This document shows, piece after piece, positions 1-9,450 of a stretch of DNA of 64,000 nucleotides. A program made the translations under genes and the position numbers. How positions within the stretch are numbered: position 1 is the first letter of the stretch; every line of letters begins with the position of its first letter. The notes below the pieces were generated by a model. It worked only from the letters and a program-made list of their open reading frames with translations, had not been told where the DNA came from and did not search any database. The stretch comes from CAIRTM01 sp963723235 (GTDB lineage Bacteria > Desulfobacterota > WTBG01 > CAIYCZ01 > CAIRTM01): contig CAVRPV010000010.1 of the NCBI GenBank assembly GCA_963723235.1, forward strand, positions 62,001 through 126,000. Direction: 5' to 3'.

Positions 1-16
1 TCTTCAAGCTGTTCAT
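1..16 (-). CDS. 5' end of an unidentified minus-strand gene running off the window
   Basis: Read on the minus strand, the first bases give an ATG at 16..14 preceded by a strong AGGAGG at 27..22 with five bases between, then codons for M-N-S-L-K. Only five codons are visible, so no product can be named. The ribosome binding site is the only support. Confidence 0.4.
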
Positions 17-112
17 AGTATCCTCCTTTTTAGAAATTCATATCATGCTAAAGTTTAGGTCGGTATGTGTTTTGTATATCATGCCAAACAGCCATCTTGC
101 AATTACTAAACT

Positions 113-189
113 TGGCTATCTTCGGATGATAGAGGGTTAGTTTCACTGTACGACCTGAGCTAACAGCGGATCGGTCAGCCGAAGATAGC
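113..189. repeat. Nested inverted repeat
   Basis: GCTATCTTCGG at 113-123 is matched exactly by its reverse complement CCGAAGATAGC at 179-189. Inside it, GTTAG (134-138) faces CTAAC (160-164). The arms could form an imperfect 77-base hairpin or be the ends of a tiny element. The order of the GTTAG/CTAAC boxes is opposite to that of an integron attC site, so I do not call it one. Confidence 0.4.
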
Positions 190-1048
190 AATTTGCCGCG
201 GATAGGCGACACACTTCGTTCCTGCGCCGTCCGCATGAAGCGCTTGCTGGACTATCCGACGCTGACCACTCGAATGCAGGCAGAGGACTGGAACCCCTAC
301 CCACACCCCCCGCAGAAAGCGAGCGTCAACGTGAAAGATCGTTCCACAGATCGGGAATTTTTACACGATTTCAGTAACATCGCAAGTCAGCGAGCCAGAA
401 TAGCCCGGCGGATACGACCATGTGCAGCCAGATGTGGGTTATTACCGCTGGTGCCATGACTGAATATCCGCTAGGAGCTGCCGTTCAATTCGCCAGGCCG
501 AACGCAGCGGCATGTAGGTCTTCCCCTCTTCTGGGGGCTGGCAAGACCGCGGCGCAGGTCCCTGATCTATTGTGGTGACTATCGATCAGTCTGATTGAGC
601 GTCGGGCGGATCATTTCTTGCTCTTTGGGGGACTGCGGAAAGGTCGGCCCGTTAGCGCTTCACCATACTTAACCGTTTTGTGCTTTAGAAATTGGAATTG
701 TCTCTGTTGGTGTGTTCCATTTTTTTCCCAGTCCGCATCTGGTGTTACTACCAGCCAACCGCCAAAACCTCTGATGTCTTCTCATGTTGTCGGTATTTTG
801 AGTTCTTGTTCCGTCTTTGGAAACCCAACCACCCTCATCAGTTACTCCTTCGAAACTGGCATTGGCAATAGAAGACAAAAATATGGTGAGAACAATTATT
901 AATTATTTCATATTCTCCTTTAAGGCTAACAAGTTAATATATGGAGTTCCGTAATTTCTGGGGATTGATGAGAAGGGTTATTGCAAAAGATAATATTTTT
1001 GTCAAATTTTTAATCTGTAAATTCCGCAATTTGTAGGTAATACCATGG

Positions 1049-1068
1049 TTATATGGAATTCCATATAA
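1049..1068. promoter_or_regulatory. 20-bp perfect palindrome, possible operator
   Basis: TTATATGGAATTCCATATAA is a perfect 20-base palindrome about 160 bases before the rlmJ start. A related imperfect copy, ATATGGAGTTCCGTAA, lies at 939-954, and a half-site with ATTCCGCAAT lies near 1021. Repeated dyads of this size usually bind dimeric regulators; the protein and the regulated gene are unknown. Confidence 0.4.
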
Positions 1069-1229
1069 TATTGGTAGGGGCGCTATGGCTGTCGATGTAT
1101 TGTCTGGCTTCGGATACTCAGCACGGGCTCGATGTTATGGGGGACACCGTTCCAGTTACTCACACATGCTCCCACGGGCAAACCGCGCTGTTTGACTGGC
1201 AGAACAATTCATGCGATAAATTCGCTGCC

Positions 1230-2078
1230 ATGAACTACCGCCACATATACCATGCCGGCAATTTCGGTGATGTTGTGAAGCATGTTGTGCTGACGCTGTT
1301 GCTGCGCCGACTCATGCTTAAAAACACGCCGCTGTGTGTGCTTGATACCCACGCGGGAATCGGCAAGTATAATCTCGCCTCTGAGGAGGCCCGGAAGACC
1401 GGTGAGTGTAAGGGCGGCATCGGGGCGCTGCTGAGGGCCGGAAATATGCCTGAACTTTTTGAGTCCTAACTCAGCGCCGTGCACCAGTGCGGGTGTCGAC
1501 CGGACGATGAAGGAAATCCGGGCTGGTATCCGGGTTCACCCTGGATCGCGCGCCATTTTTTGCGGTCCGGAGACAGGCTTGTGCTCTCTGAGTTGCATCC
1601 TCAGGATGTGCAGAGTCTCAGAGACACGTTTGCGGGTGACCGGCAGGTGAGCGTGCATCACATCGATGCCTACAGCGCGTTGAAAGCGTTTCTGCCTCCA
1701 GCTGAGCGGCGCGGGCTTGTTTTGATTGACCCTGCCTTTGAGGTTGATAATGAATTCGAGCTGGTTGTCAAGGGATTGGGCGAGGCGTATCGTCGTTTTG
1801 CAACCGGCGTGTACGCGGTCTGGTTCCCGATCAAGGAGCGCAAGCCCATTGAGCTTTTTTATGATGACTGTTGCCGGGCAGGGTTTGAGCGCATGCTGGC
1901 GCTCGAATTGCTTGTGTATCCGGACCTTGCGCCGGATCGTTTGAACGGATGCGGCATGCTGATTGTCAATCCGCCCTGGCAGGTGGATGATGAGTTGCGA
2001 GAGGCGCTGCCTGTGCTGCAGGAGTGTCTGGGGCGTGGCGGAGGATCGAGTTCGGTCACATGGCTTGCGGGACAATAG
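1230..2078 (+). pseudogene. rlmJ: 23S rRNA (adenine-2030-N6)-methyltransferase RlmJ, interrupted by a stop
   Basis: The protein matches RlmJ along its whole length (about 282 codons, E. coli about 280): an N-terminal MNYRHIYHAGNFGDVVKH segment, LDTHAGIGKY as the SAM-binding loop, YPGSP..AR, and a C-terminal NPPW. RlmJ methylates adenine 2030 of 23S rRNA. Codon 80 is TAA (1467-1469), with the same frame continuing on both sides, where relatives have a Tyr-like position; one base change would restore TAT or TAC. The catalytic DPPY motif reads DPAF (Asp codon at 1728). Either this is a true pseudogene or two base errors are present. The start at 1230 is chosen by alignment with the family N terminus. 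Confidence 0.8.
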
Positions 2079-2258
2079 CAGGCTGTTGCAAGAACCAAGC
2101 CGCCCGGCACGCCTGGAGGGTACGGACGGTTTAGGAGCAGGCATGGTCCGTCAAATATGGCATGTCATTTTGCACAGACAGCAAGTTTGCTCAATTTTCT
2201 GTCACTCACTGCGCTGCAACGGGTTCTAAAATCCAAACTCATCCAACTGTAGTTCAAC

Positions 2259-4003
2259 TCATCGTTTCTTGCGCGTGAAGTTTCCGGTTTTTGAGGGCCA
2301 TTGGCCAGAGGTTGGGCCGCGGCGCTTGATCAGGTTTTTCTGCTGTTCCTTGCGGCGCATGTCGCGCTCGACAAACAGGGGCTTTCCCGTGAACGGATCG
2401 CGGCCGGTGTAGTACATCAGGGTCGAAAACGTGGAGGGGGTCGGCGTGAATATCTGCACCTGTTCGGGGTAGTGCCTGAGTTCGCGTGCTGAAAAATCGC
2501 TGAAGGGTCTGCATGTCCTGCAGGGTGCACCCCGGGTGGGCCGCGATGAAATAGTAGGTCAGAAACTGCTTTTTGCCGGCTTTGGCGTTGAGATCGGTGA
2601 ACAGGCTGCGGAACCGGGTCAGGTGCTTTGCCGTGGGTTTGCCCATCGCCTGCAGCACCGTGGCAGTGCAGTGTTCGGGTGCGATCTTCATCTGACCGGA
2701 TACGTGGTGATTGACGATTTCAGCAAGGTAGGCCTCGCCGGCCTTTGGGTCGGCAAAGATCAGATCGTAGCGCACTCCTGAGGCGACAAAGACTTTCTTA
2801 ACCCCTGGGATTTTTCTGATTTTTCGCAGCAGTTGTATCTGCGGCGTATGGTCGGGCCGCAGCTCTTTGCACACGGACGGGAACAGGCAACGCTTGTGCG
2901 CGCATGCGCCGCTTTTCTGTTTTTTGCTGCATTCAAATCCGTACATGTTTGCTGTCGGGCCGCCCACGTCATGGATAAAACCCTTGAAATCAGGGTGTGA
3001 TGCGATGCGTCGGGCCTCGGCAATAATGGATGCTGCACTGCGTGATATGACCGTGCGGCCCTGATGCAGGGCGATCGCGCAGAAATTGCAGCCGCCGTAA
3101 CAGCCACGGTGGGATGTAATTGAGAATTTAATCGTGTCCATGGCGCGCACAGGTCCCTGTCGGGCGTAGAACGGGTGCACATCGCGCTCGTAGGGCAGGC
3201 TGTAGACGCGGTCCAGTTCTGCGGCAGACAGCGGCGGGGCAGGCGGGTTGTGAATGAGGTAGCGCTCGCCGTGCCGCTGCACGAGTCCTTGAGCGTTTGA
3301 TGGATCGTTGTTGCTCGCGAAAAGCTTGAACATGTGCTCGAAAGCGCGGTCATCGCGCGTAACGTCTTCAAAGGCAGGCAGCTCGCAGAAGCCCTGCGGG
3401 GCAACGCGGCCGATGCGGCATACGCCGGGTATGTCATCCGTTGATTCCCCTGCGTTCAAGCGCTCTGCGATTGCAAGCATTGCCTGCTCGCCCATGCCGT
3501 ATACGAGCAGGTCGGCCCGCGCGTCGAAGAGAACCGAGCGCCTGATGCGGTTGTCCCAGTAATCATAATGGGCAATGCGGCGCAGGCTTGCCTCGATTCC
3601 GCCAAGCACAATGGGTACGTTTTTTGTGCGGTAGCGCCTTATGAGGTTGCTGTAGACGATCAGCGCGCGGTCGGGCCGAAGCGTGTTCACGCCCCCGGCG
3701 GTAAGATCGTCCTGCATGCGTTTCTTTTTAAGCGCAGTGTAATTGGCCACCATTGAATCAACGCTGCCCGAGGTTACGCCCCAGCACAGTTTGGGCTCAC
3801 CCAGGCGCAGGATGTCACCCGGGTGCATTAATGTCGGGCTGCGCGATGATGCCCACGCGATAGCCCCTGTCAGCCAGAACACGGCCGATAACGGCTGCGC
3901 CGATATAGGAGCTGTCGATGTAGGTATCGCCCGAGACAAGGATGATGTCGGGGGAGTCCCAACCGAGTGCGTGGATTTCCTCTTTTGTTGTCGGTAAAAA
4001 CAT
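2259..4003 (-). pseudogene. YgiQ-type radical SAM protein (UPF0313), frame-disrupted twice
   Basis: The minus-strand gene starts at 4003 (AGGAG six bases upstream) with MFLPTTKEEIHALGW and shows SGDTYIDSS, LGGIEAS, the radical SAM cluster motif CYGGCNFC, and PEHC and YYFIAAHPGC segments, all typical of YgiQ-family proteins of unknown function. Frame breaks near 3825 (in a GGG run, after NAPG) and near 2485 (in a TTTTT run, after LQRF) separate the N terminus and the last 70 residues from the central frame. Removing one base at each site restores a continuous product ending in FTGKPLFVERDMRRKEQQK. The homopolymer context makes sequencing error likely. The palindromic repeat at 4018-4138 lies directly upstream of the ribosome binding site. 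Confidence 0.85.
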
Positions 4004-4017
4004 GGTGTACTCCTGCA

Positions 4018-4138
4018 GGCTCTTGAAAAACGCCCGTCTGTTGCGTTGCACTCGTCATGCATCACTGTGGCGTACGAAAAAGTACGCCTCATTATTCATG
4101 ACGTCGCGCGCCTTGCATCCGGGCATTTTTGAATAGCC
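4018..4138. repeat. Long imperfect palindromic intergenic repeat, copy 1
   Basis: The element is about 121 bases. Its ends are inverted (GGCTCTTGAAAAACGCCCG facing CGGGCATTTTTGAATAGCC, about 16 of 19 positions paired) and its centre is GGCGTAC-AAAAA-type loop-GTACGCC. It shares TGCGTTGCACT, GTACGCCTCATT and GCGCCTTGC blocks with a second copy at 9451-9584. It has no coding capacity and sits between genes, as expected of a REP/MITE-like dispersed repeat. Confidence 0.7.
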
Positions 4139-4319
4139 TGTAAAACTTTTGAGAACCATGGGCTTGCCTGGTCCGCTTGGCGTGGAGCCAGTATATCTGG
4201 TCAGCGTGTTTTTGCAAACTCCGTTTAAGCCGGGACCGAAAATGCTTGTCTGTTTTTTTTGAATACGTTATAGATTGTCTGCAAAGAGATTATAAATATT
4301 TACGGGGTTATCGGAGCAG

Positions 4320-4883
4320 ATGGCAGACACGCAAACCGGTACATCGTCAGGGCTCAGCCCGGAAGATAAAAAGACGCTGCTTGAACTCGCGCGCGCAACT
4401 ATTAAGGCCCGCGCACTGGGTGAACCCTTGCCCGAGGTATGTGCAGAGACTGACGTGTTGCGCCGTAAGGCCGGGGCATTCGTTTCCCTGCATCGCCGGG
4501 GGATGCTCAGGGGCTGCATCGGGTATGTTGAGGCTGTTTCGCCGCTGGCGCACGCAGTGCAGGAAATGGCCCTGTCGGCCGCGTTTCAGGACCCGCGCTT
4601 CGAGCCGCTTGCAGCCGAAGAGCTCGATGATCTTGACATTGAAATCTCGGTGCTGACCCCGTTTGAGAAAATATCCGATCCTGAGAGGATTGTTGTCGGG
4701 CACCACGGTTTGATGATTCGGAAGGGACACGCCTCAGGTTTGCTGCTGCCGCAGGTGCCGGAACAGTTCGGCTGGGACCGCCTGACATTTCTGCGCCAGA
4801 CCTGCCAGAAAGCGGGTTTGAAGCCGGATGCCTGGCAGGAACAGGATGCGGAGTTGTTTATTTTCTCAGCAGATATATTTTGA
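4320..4883 (+). CDS. AMMECR1-domain protein (AmmeMemoRadiSam system protein A type)
   Basis: The 187-residue product is a single AMMECR1 domain. The hallmark LRGCIG motif is at residues 63-68 (Cys66), followed by a conserved FQDPRF segment and a C-terminal PEQFGWDRLTFLRQTCQKAGL. The domain is often encoded near a Memo-like protein and a radical SAM enzyme in bacteria; neither is seen beside it here, although a YgiQ-type radical SAM gene lies upstream on the other strand. The biochemical function is not settled. CGGAG upstream of the ATG supports the start. Confidence 0.85.
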   Translation: MADTQTGTSSGLSPEDKKTLLELARATIKARALGEPLPEVCAETDVLRRKAGAFVSLHRRGMLRGCIGYVEAVSPLAHAVQEMALSAAFQDPRFEPLAAEELDDLDIEISVLTPFEKISDPERIVVGHHGLMIRKGHASGLLLPQVPEQFGWDRLTFLRQTCQKAGLKPDAWQEQDAELFIFSADIF

Positions 4884-4951
4884 CGCGCTCGTTACAAGAT
4901 CGTATCCTGTTGTTGCTGCATTTTGACATGACATTCTCTCTCAGAGCGTAG

Positions 4952-5021
4952 GCCGGACAAAGGAACGCGTGTCCGGCAGAATTTGGTTAATACGAAAGAC
5001 GCCGGACACTCCGCCACGGCG
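4952..5021. repeat. Hairpin and repeated GCCGGACA boxes before the peptide transporter
   Basis: GCCGGACA (4952-4959) pairs with TGTCCGGC (4970-4977) across a 10-base loop, a third GCCGGACA follows at 5001-5008, and a small CCGCC-GGCGG hairpin follows that. There is no T tract, so a simple intrinsic terminator is unlikely. The boxes could be an operator for the transporter genes or a terminator remnant of the AMMECR1 gene. Confidence 0.35.
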
Positions 5022-5144
5022 GATTAGTCACGGCCTTCAAATGATCAGTGGATGTATTCAACTCTTTTTTCCTTGTTTATGTAAGGTTTATTGATCCGGG
5101 GCTGTATACGACGCATGCGCATCAGGTACCAGACTGCATTCAGG

Positions 5145-7313
5145 ATGATGAAAAACTATGCCGCCGTGTTGATTGCGGCGCTGCTTGCGAGCGCCTGCGG
5201 CAATCCGCCCAACAACCCCTACCGGGATGCGGACAGTCGCGCAAATTACTACTATGATACGTTCATGGCCCCGCCCAAACACTTTGACCCGGCGCGCTCC
5301 TACAGCACCGACGAGGGCGTGTTTGTCTGCCAGGTATATGAGCCGCCCCTGCAGTTTCATTTCCTGAAACGGCCCTATGAGCTGCAGCCCCTGACAGCCG
5401 CGCGCATGCCTTTAGTCAGCGAGCGCGGCGCGGGTGAGTCCCTGCAGACCGTCTATGAAATCACCATCCAGCCGGGCATCCTCTATCAGCCCCATCCCTG
5501 TTTTGCCCGTGATGAGCAGGGCGGGTTGCGCTACCATAATCTCACGTATGAAGATACTGCCGGTTTTCTGGAAATCAGCGATTTTTTGCAGACCGGAACG
5601 CGCGAGCTGGTTGCGGCTGATTATGTTCTGCAGCTCAAGCGTATGGCTGACCCCAGGCTTAACTGCCCGATCTTGAGCACTATGGCCAAGTACATTCTCG
5701 GGCTTGATCGCTACAATGCCGCGTTGAGGGACCTGCTTGATGGCGAGCGCGCCCGGCGTCGTGAGGCAGCCGGAGTGTTCTATAATCAAACAGAGGATGA
5801 GAAGCTAAACCCCATCTGTCTTGACTATGACCGGATCGGGTTTCCCGGTGTTGAACTGGTCGACCGCTACACGTATCGCATTATAATCAAGGGCCGCTAT
5901 CCGCAGATCAGGTACTGGCTGGCCATGCCTTTTTTTTCGCCGGTACCCCGCGAGGCGCTCAGTTTTTACGGGCAAGCCGTCCTGGTTGAGCGCGGTATCA
6001 CGCTTGACCGTTTTCCGGTCGGCACCGGCGCATATTATATTGAGACGTATAAGCCCAACAAAGAGATCATTCTGGCACGCAACCCTTATTACCGCAGCGA
6101 GCTCTATCCGCATGACGGTGAACCGGAAGACAGCGCACGGGGCCTGCTGCGCGACGCCGGCAGGCCGCTGCCCTTTATTGATAAAGCCGTGTATACGTTC
6201 GAGCCTGAATACATTACCTCCTGGAACAAGTTTTTGCAGGGCTATTATGATACCTCCGGGATTGATTCGGACAATTTTGATCAGGCTGTCACCATGACAG
6301 AGCGGGGTGCTGCCCTGACGGATTCGCTGAAGGACAAGGGTATCGGGCTGATTACCGCCCCGACTGCAAGCATCTGGTATTTCGGTTTTAACATGCGCGA
6401 TGAGGTTGTCGGCGGTCTGGATGAAAAAAAATGCAAGCTGCGCCAGGCGATCAGCATCGCGATTGACGTTGAGGAAAACCTGGATATTTTCAGCAACGGC
6501 CGGGGCATCCCGGCCCACGGCCTTATCCCCCCGGGTATTTTCGGCAACCTCGGCGGCCGCGAGGGCATGAATCCGTATGTATATGACTGGGATGATGCGC
6601 AACAGCGTCCGGTCAGGAAATCAATTGAAGAGGCCCGCCGGCTGCTGGCTGAGGCCGGGTATCCGAACGGCATCGGGCCAGACGGCCGCCAGCTCAGCAT
6701 CAGTTTCGACAACATGATGACCGGATCATCATATGCACCCTATATCAACTGGATCATCAAGCAGTTCCGCAAGCTCAACATAAACCTGGTGATCAATACA
6801 ACCGATTACAACCGTTTTCAGGATAAAATAAATACCGGCAATTTTCAGTTTTTCAACTGGGGCTGGAATGCCGACTACCCTGACCCTGAAAATTTTTTCT
6901 TTCTGCTCTACGGACCCAATGCCCGCCAAGGGCACGGTGTTGAGAACTCTACCGGGTACGTCAGCGCGAAGTTTGATGAGCTGTTCCGGCGCATGGAGAC
7001 CATGGACAACACGCCTGAGCGCCTTGAGATTATCGGGGAGATTCAGGCCGTTCTGCAGCATGATGCGCCGCTGCATTTCGGTTATTTCCCCATGGCCTAC
7101 AGCCTGTATCACGGCTGGTATCGCAATGTGAAACCGAACCTGATGGGCCGCAATAATCTGAAATACAAACGTATCGACCCTGAGCTGCGTGCGAGCCAGC
7201 GCCGGGAATGGAACCGGCCCGTAATCTGGCCGGTAGTAGTGTTCGGCTTGCTCGTTGTGCTTGCCTGCGTGCCGGCCGCCATCATGGTATGGAAGCGGGA
7301 GCACCGGCCATGA
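5145..7313 (+). CDS. Extracellular solute-binding lipoprotein, family 5 (peptide/oligopeptide type)
   Basis: This is the substrate-binding component of an Opp/Dpp-type ABC transporter. A lipoprotein signal (MKNYAAVLIAALLASAC) gives a lipobox LASAC and lipidated Cys. The body shows family-5 features such as PYYRS, PFIDKAVYTF, RQAISIAIDVEENLD and LLAEAGYPNGIG. At about 720 residues it is longer than usual (about 520-600), and it ends in an apparent transmembrane helix (residues about 695-715: PVIWPVVVFGLLVVLACVPA) plus a basic tail, which is unusual for this family. The start is uncertain: ATG at 5145 or 5148. The stop overlaps the start of the first permease gene (ATGA), so the two are translationally coupled. 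Confidence 0.85.
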   Translation: MMKNYAAVLIAALLASACGNPPNNPYRDADSRANYYYDTFMAPPKHFDPARSYSTDEGVFVCQVYEPPLQFHFLKRPYELQPLTAARMPLVSERGAGESLQTVYEITIQPGILYQPHPCFARDEQGGLRYHNLTYEDTAGFLEISDFLQTGTRELVAADYVLQLKRMADPRLNCPILSTMAKYILGLDRYNAALRDLLDGERARRREAAGVFYNQTEDEKLNPICLDYDRIGFPGVELVDRYTYRIIIKGRYPQIRYWLAMPFFSPVPREALSFYGQAVLVERGITLDRFPVGTGAYYIETYKPNKEIILARNPYYRSELYPHDGEPEDSARGLLRDAGRPLPFIDKAVYTFEPEYITSWNKFLQGYYDTSGIDSDNFDQAVTMTERGAALTDSLKDKGIGLITAPTASIWYFGFNMRDEVVGGLDEKKCKLRQAISIAIDVEENLDIFSNGRGIPAHGLIPPGIFGNLGGREGMNPYVYDWDDAQQRPVRKSIEEARRLLAEAGYPNGIGPDGRQLSISFDNMMTGSSYAPYINWIIKQFRKLNINLVINTTDYNRFQDKINTGNFQFFNWGWNADYPDPENFFFLLYGPNARQGHGVENSTGYVSAKFDELFRRMETMDNTPERLEIIGEIQAVLQHDAPLHFGYFPMAYSLYHGWYRNVKPNLMGRNNLKYKRIDPELRASQRREWNRPVIWPVVVFGLLVVLACVPAAIMVWKREHRP

Positions 7314-8290
7314 CCGCATATATTATCCGCCGTGTTCTCTACGCTATACCGACCTTGATCGGCGTGAACGTTCTTATCTTTGCGCTGTTTTTCGTGGTCA
7401 ATTCACCCGATGACATGGCCCGCACCATCCTGGGGGATAAAAACGTGAGCCGGGCCGCTATTGAAAACTGGAAGCAGGAAAACGGCTATCATCTGCCGCT
7501 GTTCTGGAATGCTGAAGCAGCCGGTGTCGCACAGCTGACCGAAACGATTTTTTTTACCAAAGCAGTGCGGCTGTTCATTTTTGATTTCGGCAATGCCGAC
7601 CGCAGCGGAACCTCGATCGGTGCCCAGATCCGGCTGCGCATGGGCCCCAGCCTGGCTATAGCCGTTCCCGCCTTTATACTCGGACTGCTGGTGAATATTA
7701 CCTTTGCGTTGATTGTGGCTTTTTACCGGTCAACATATCTTGATTACTGGGCCCTGATACTGTGCGTTATTACCATGTCGATTTCAGCCCTGTTTTATAT
7801 CATCGGGGGTCAGTACGTGTTTGCGATCTGTCTGCGTCTGGTGCCGATTTCAGGCTATGAAGCCGGAACATCCATGCTTAGATTTATTGTGCTTCCGGTT
7901 GCCATCGGCGTTGTGTCCGGCATCGGTGCGGGGGTGCGTTTTTACCGGATTATTTTTCTGGAAGTGATCGGCAACGATTATATTCGCACGGCCCGTGCAA
8001 AGGGACTCTCCGAGACGCGGGTGCTGTTCAAGCACGTGCTCAAAAATGCCATGATTCCGATTCTGACCGGGGTCGTCATGACGATACCCTTTTTGTTTTA
8101 CGGCAGCCTGCTCATGGAAGCGTTTTTCGCCATACCGGGCCTGGGCGGCTATACGCTTGAGGCGATCAATGCCCAGGATTTTGCCGTGGTGCGCGCGATG
8201 GTGTATCTGGGCGCTGTGTTGAACGTTGCCGGACTGGTGCTGACCGATATCAGCTACACCCTGGTAGATCCGCGGGTGAGGCTGGGATGA
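7310..8290 (+). CDS. Peptide ABC transporter permease, OppB/DppB type
   Basis: The start ATG at 7310 overlaps the stop of the binding-protein gene. The protein begins with the typical YIIRRVLYAIPTLIGVNVLIF helix, has about six membrane segments and carries the EAA-loop region GNDYIRTARAKGLSETRVLFKHVLKNAMIP, ending in DPRVRLG as in DppB/OppB. About 326 residues is normal. It should form the membrane channel with the next gene's product. Confidence 0.9.
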   Translation: MTAYIIRRVLYAIPTLIGVNVLIFALFFVVNSPDDMARTILGDKNVSRAAIENWKQENGYHLPLFWNAEAAGVAQLTETIFFTKAVRLFIFDFGNADRSGTSIGAQIRLRMGPSLAIAVPAFILGLLVNITFALIVAFYRSTYLDYWALILCVITMSISALFYIIGGQYVFAICLRLVPISGYEAGTSMLRFIVLPVAIGVVSGIGAGVRFYRIIFLEVIGNDYIRTARAKGLSETRVLFKHVLKNAMIPILTGVVMTIPFLFYGSLLMEAFFAIPGLGGYTLEAINAQDFAVVRAMVYLGAVLNVAGLVLTDISYTLVDPRVRLG

Positions 8291-8344
8291 AGGGGCGACG
8301 GTGAACCAAATCTCTTTGTACAACAGGGTCAAAAGACTGCTTCC

Positions 8345-9448
8345 ATGCTGAGTATTGTCATACAGAACTCGATTGTTTTTCTGCTGCTGGCCGCGCTGTT
8401 TGCGTTCTGCGGCTGGTTTGTGCATCAGCCCTACTGGCCGACAGTCAGGCGATCGCTTGCGAAAAACAAGGCTGCCTGCGTGTCATGTATCGTCTTGTGC
8501 CTGTACGCTGCAGCAGGCGTGTGTGACAGCATTGTCTGGCGCGATCCTCTGACAGACGGGCTTGGCAATCAGGTCTGCACTGCCGAGGGCGAACCCCTGT
8601 ACCAAGCGACGTCTCTGAGCCTGCTTGACCGGTTGTGTACCCCGATCCGCACATCGTCTGAGAAAACGTACTCCGCACCCCTGGCTGCCACGCAGCTGAC
8701 CCTTGAAAGCGTGCAGCGTGATGATGGAACGATTGTGAGAATTGCCCCGCCCCTCAAATACCCCGGCCGCCATGTGCTGGGGACCGACAAGGTCGGCCAT
8801 GATGTTTTGTACAGCACACTGAAGGGCATCCGCACTGCGCTGATCATCGGCGTATTTACTTCTCTGATTGCCATTCCGTTTGCGCTGCTGTTTGGTATTG
8901 TTGCGGGCTATTTCGGCAGCCTGATCGATGATGTGGTGCAGTATATCTATACAACGCTGATGTCGATTCCGGGCATCCTGCTGATGGTGGCCTTTATGCT
9001 GCTGTTCGGGCGCGGGTTGACACAGCTGTGTATCATTATGGGCATCACAACCTGGACCGGTCTGTGCCGCCTGGTCCGGGCCGAGTCCATCAAGCTGCGT
9101 GAGCTTGAATATATTGCAGCTGCCGAGGCGCTGGGTGTGTCGCGACTGGTGATCTGCGCGCGCCATATTATGCCCAATGTCATGCATATTGTCATCATCT
9201 CGGCGGTGCTCAATTTCAGTGGACTGGTACTCTCGGAGGCGATTCTCAGTTATATCGGCATCGGAGTCGGCCCTGAAACCGGTTCATGGGGTAACATGAT
9301 CAACAATGCACGGCTTGAACTGGCACGCGCTCCGGTGGTATGGTGGAATCTGGCGGGCGCCTTTGTCGGTATGCTGGGTCTTGTGCTGCCGGCAAACCTT
9401 TTCGGGGATGCGCTGCGCGATGCGCTTGATCCGCGCATGAAAGGGTAG
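8345..9448 (+). CDS. Peptide ABC transporter permease, OppC/DppC type
   Basis: The protein shows the OppC pattern: HQPYWPTVRRSLAKNKAA before the second helix, LGTDKVGHDVLYSTLKGIRTALIIG, an EAA loop (ELEYIAAAEALGVSRLVICARHIMPNV) and a terminal ALDPRMKG. A periplasmic loop of about 70 residues lies between helices 2 and 3. The ATG at 8345 has little ribosome binding sequence. A GTG at 8301 opens a short frame (MNQISLYNRVKRLLP) that resembles the N terminus of relatives but is out of frame, so a one-base disruption near 8340 is possible. Confidence 0.85.
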   Translation: MLSIVIQNSIVFLLLAALFAFCGWFVHQPYWPTVRRSLAKNKAACVSCIVLCLYAAAGVCDSIVWRDPLTDGLGNQVCTAEGEPLYQATSLSLLDRLCTPIRTSSEKTYSAPLAATQLTLESVQRDDGTIVRIAPPLKYPGRHVLGTDKVGHDVLYSTLKGIRTALIIGVFTSLIAIPFALLFGIVAGYFGSLIDDVVQYIYTTLMSIPGILLMVAFMLLFGRGLTQLCIIMGITTWTGLCRLVRAESIKLRELEYIAAAEALGVSRLVICARHIMPNVMHIVIISAVLNFSGLVLSEAILSYIGIGVGPETGSWGNMINNARLELARAPVVWWNLAGAFVGMLGLVLPANLFGDALRDALDPRMKG

Positions 9449-9450
9449 TT

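Larger units (their letters stand above)
28..1229. other. 1.2-kb stretch without a supportable gene
   Basis: Short open frames exist on both strands, but none has a convincing ribosome binding site plus a recognisable protein family. The stretch holds an 11-bp inverted repeat pair (113-189) and, just before rlmJ, an A/T-rich part with a perfect palindrome (1049-1068) and a similar sequence near 939-954. It may be decayed or acquired DNA, but nothing in it identifies a transposase or integrase. Confidence 0.5.

Noticed and set aside
113..189. Integron attC site
   Set aside because: The GTTAG and CTAAC boxes are in the wrong order, and the surrounding sequence does not match the R and L boxes.
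193..459. Plus-strand reading frame of 88 codons near the window start
   Set aside because: Odd composition, no ribosome binding site and no similarity to a known family.
669..878. Minus-strand reading frame of 69 codons
   Set aside because: No ribosome binding site, no recognisable family, and stops interrupt the longer alternatives.
1467..1469. Recoding of the rlmJ stop as an amino acid
   Set aside because: The codon is TAA, for which no insertion system is expected here; a nonsense change or base error is simpler.
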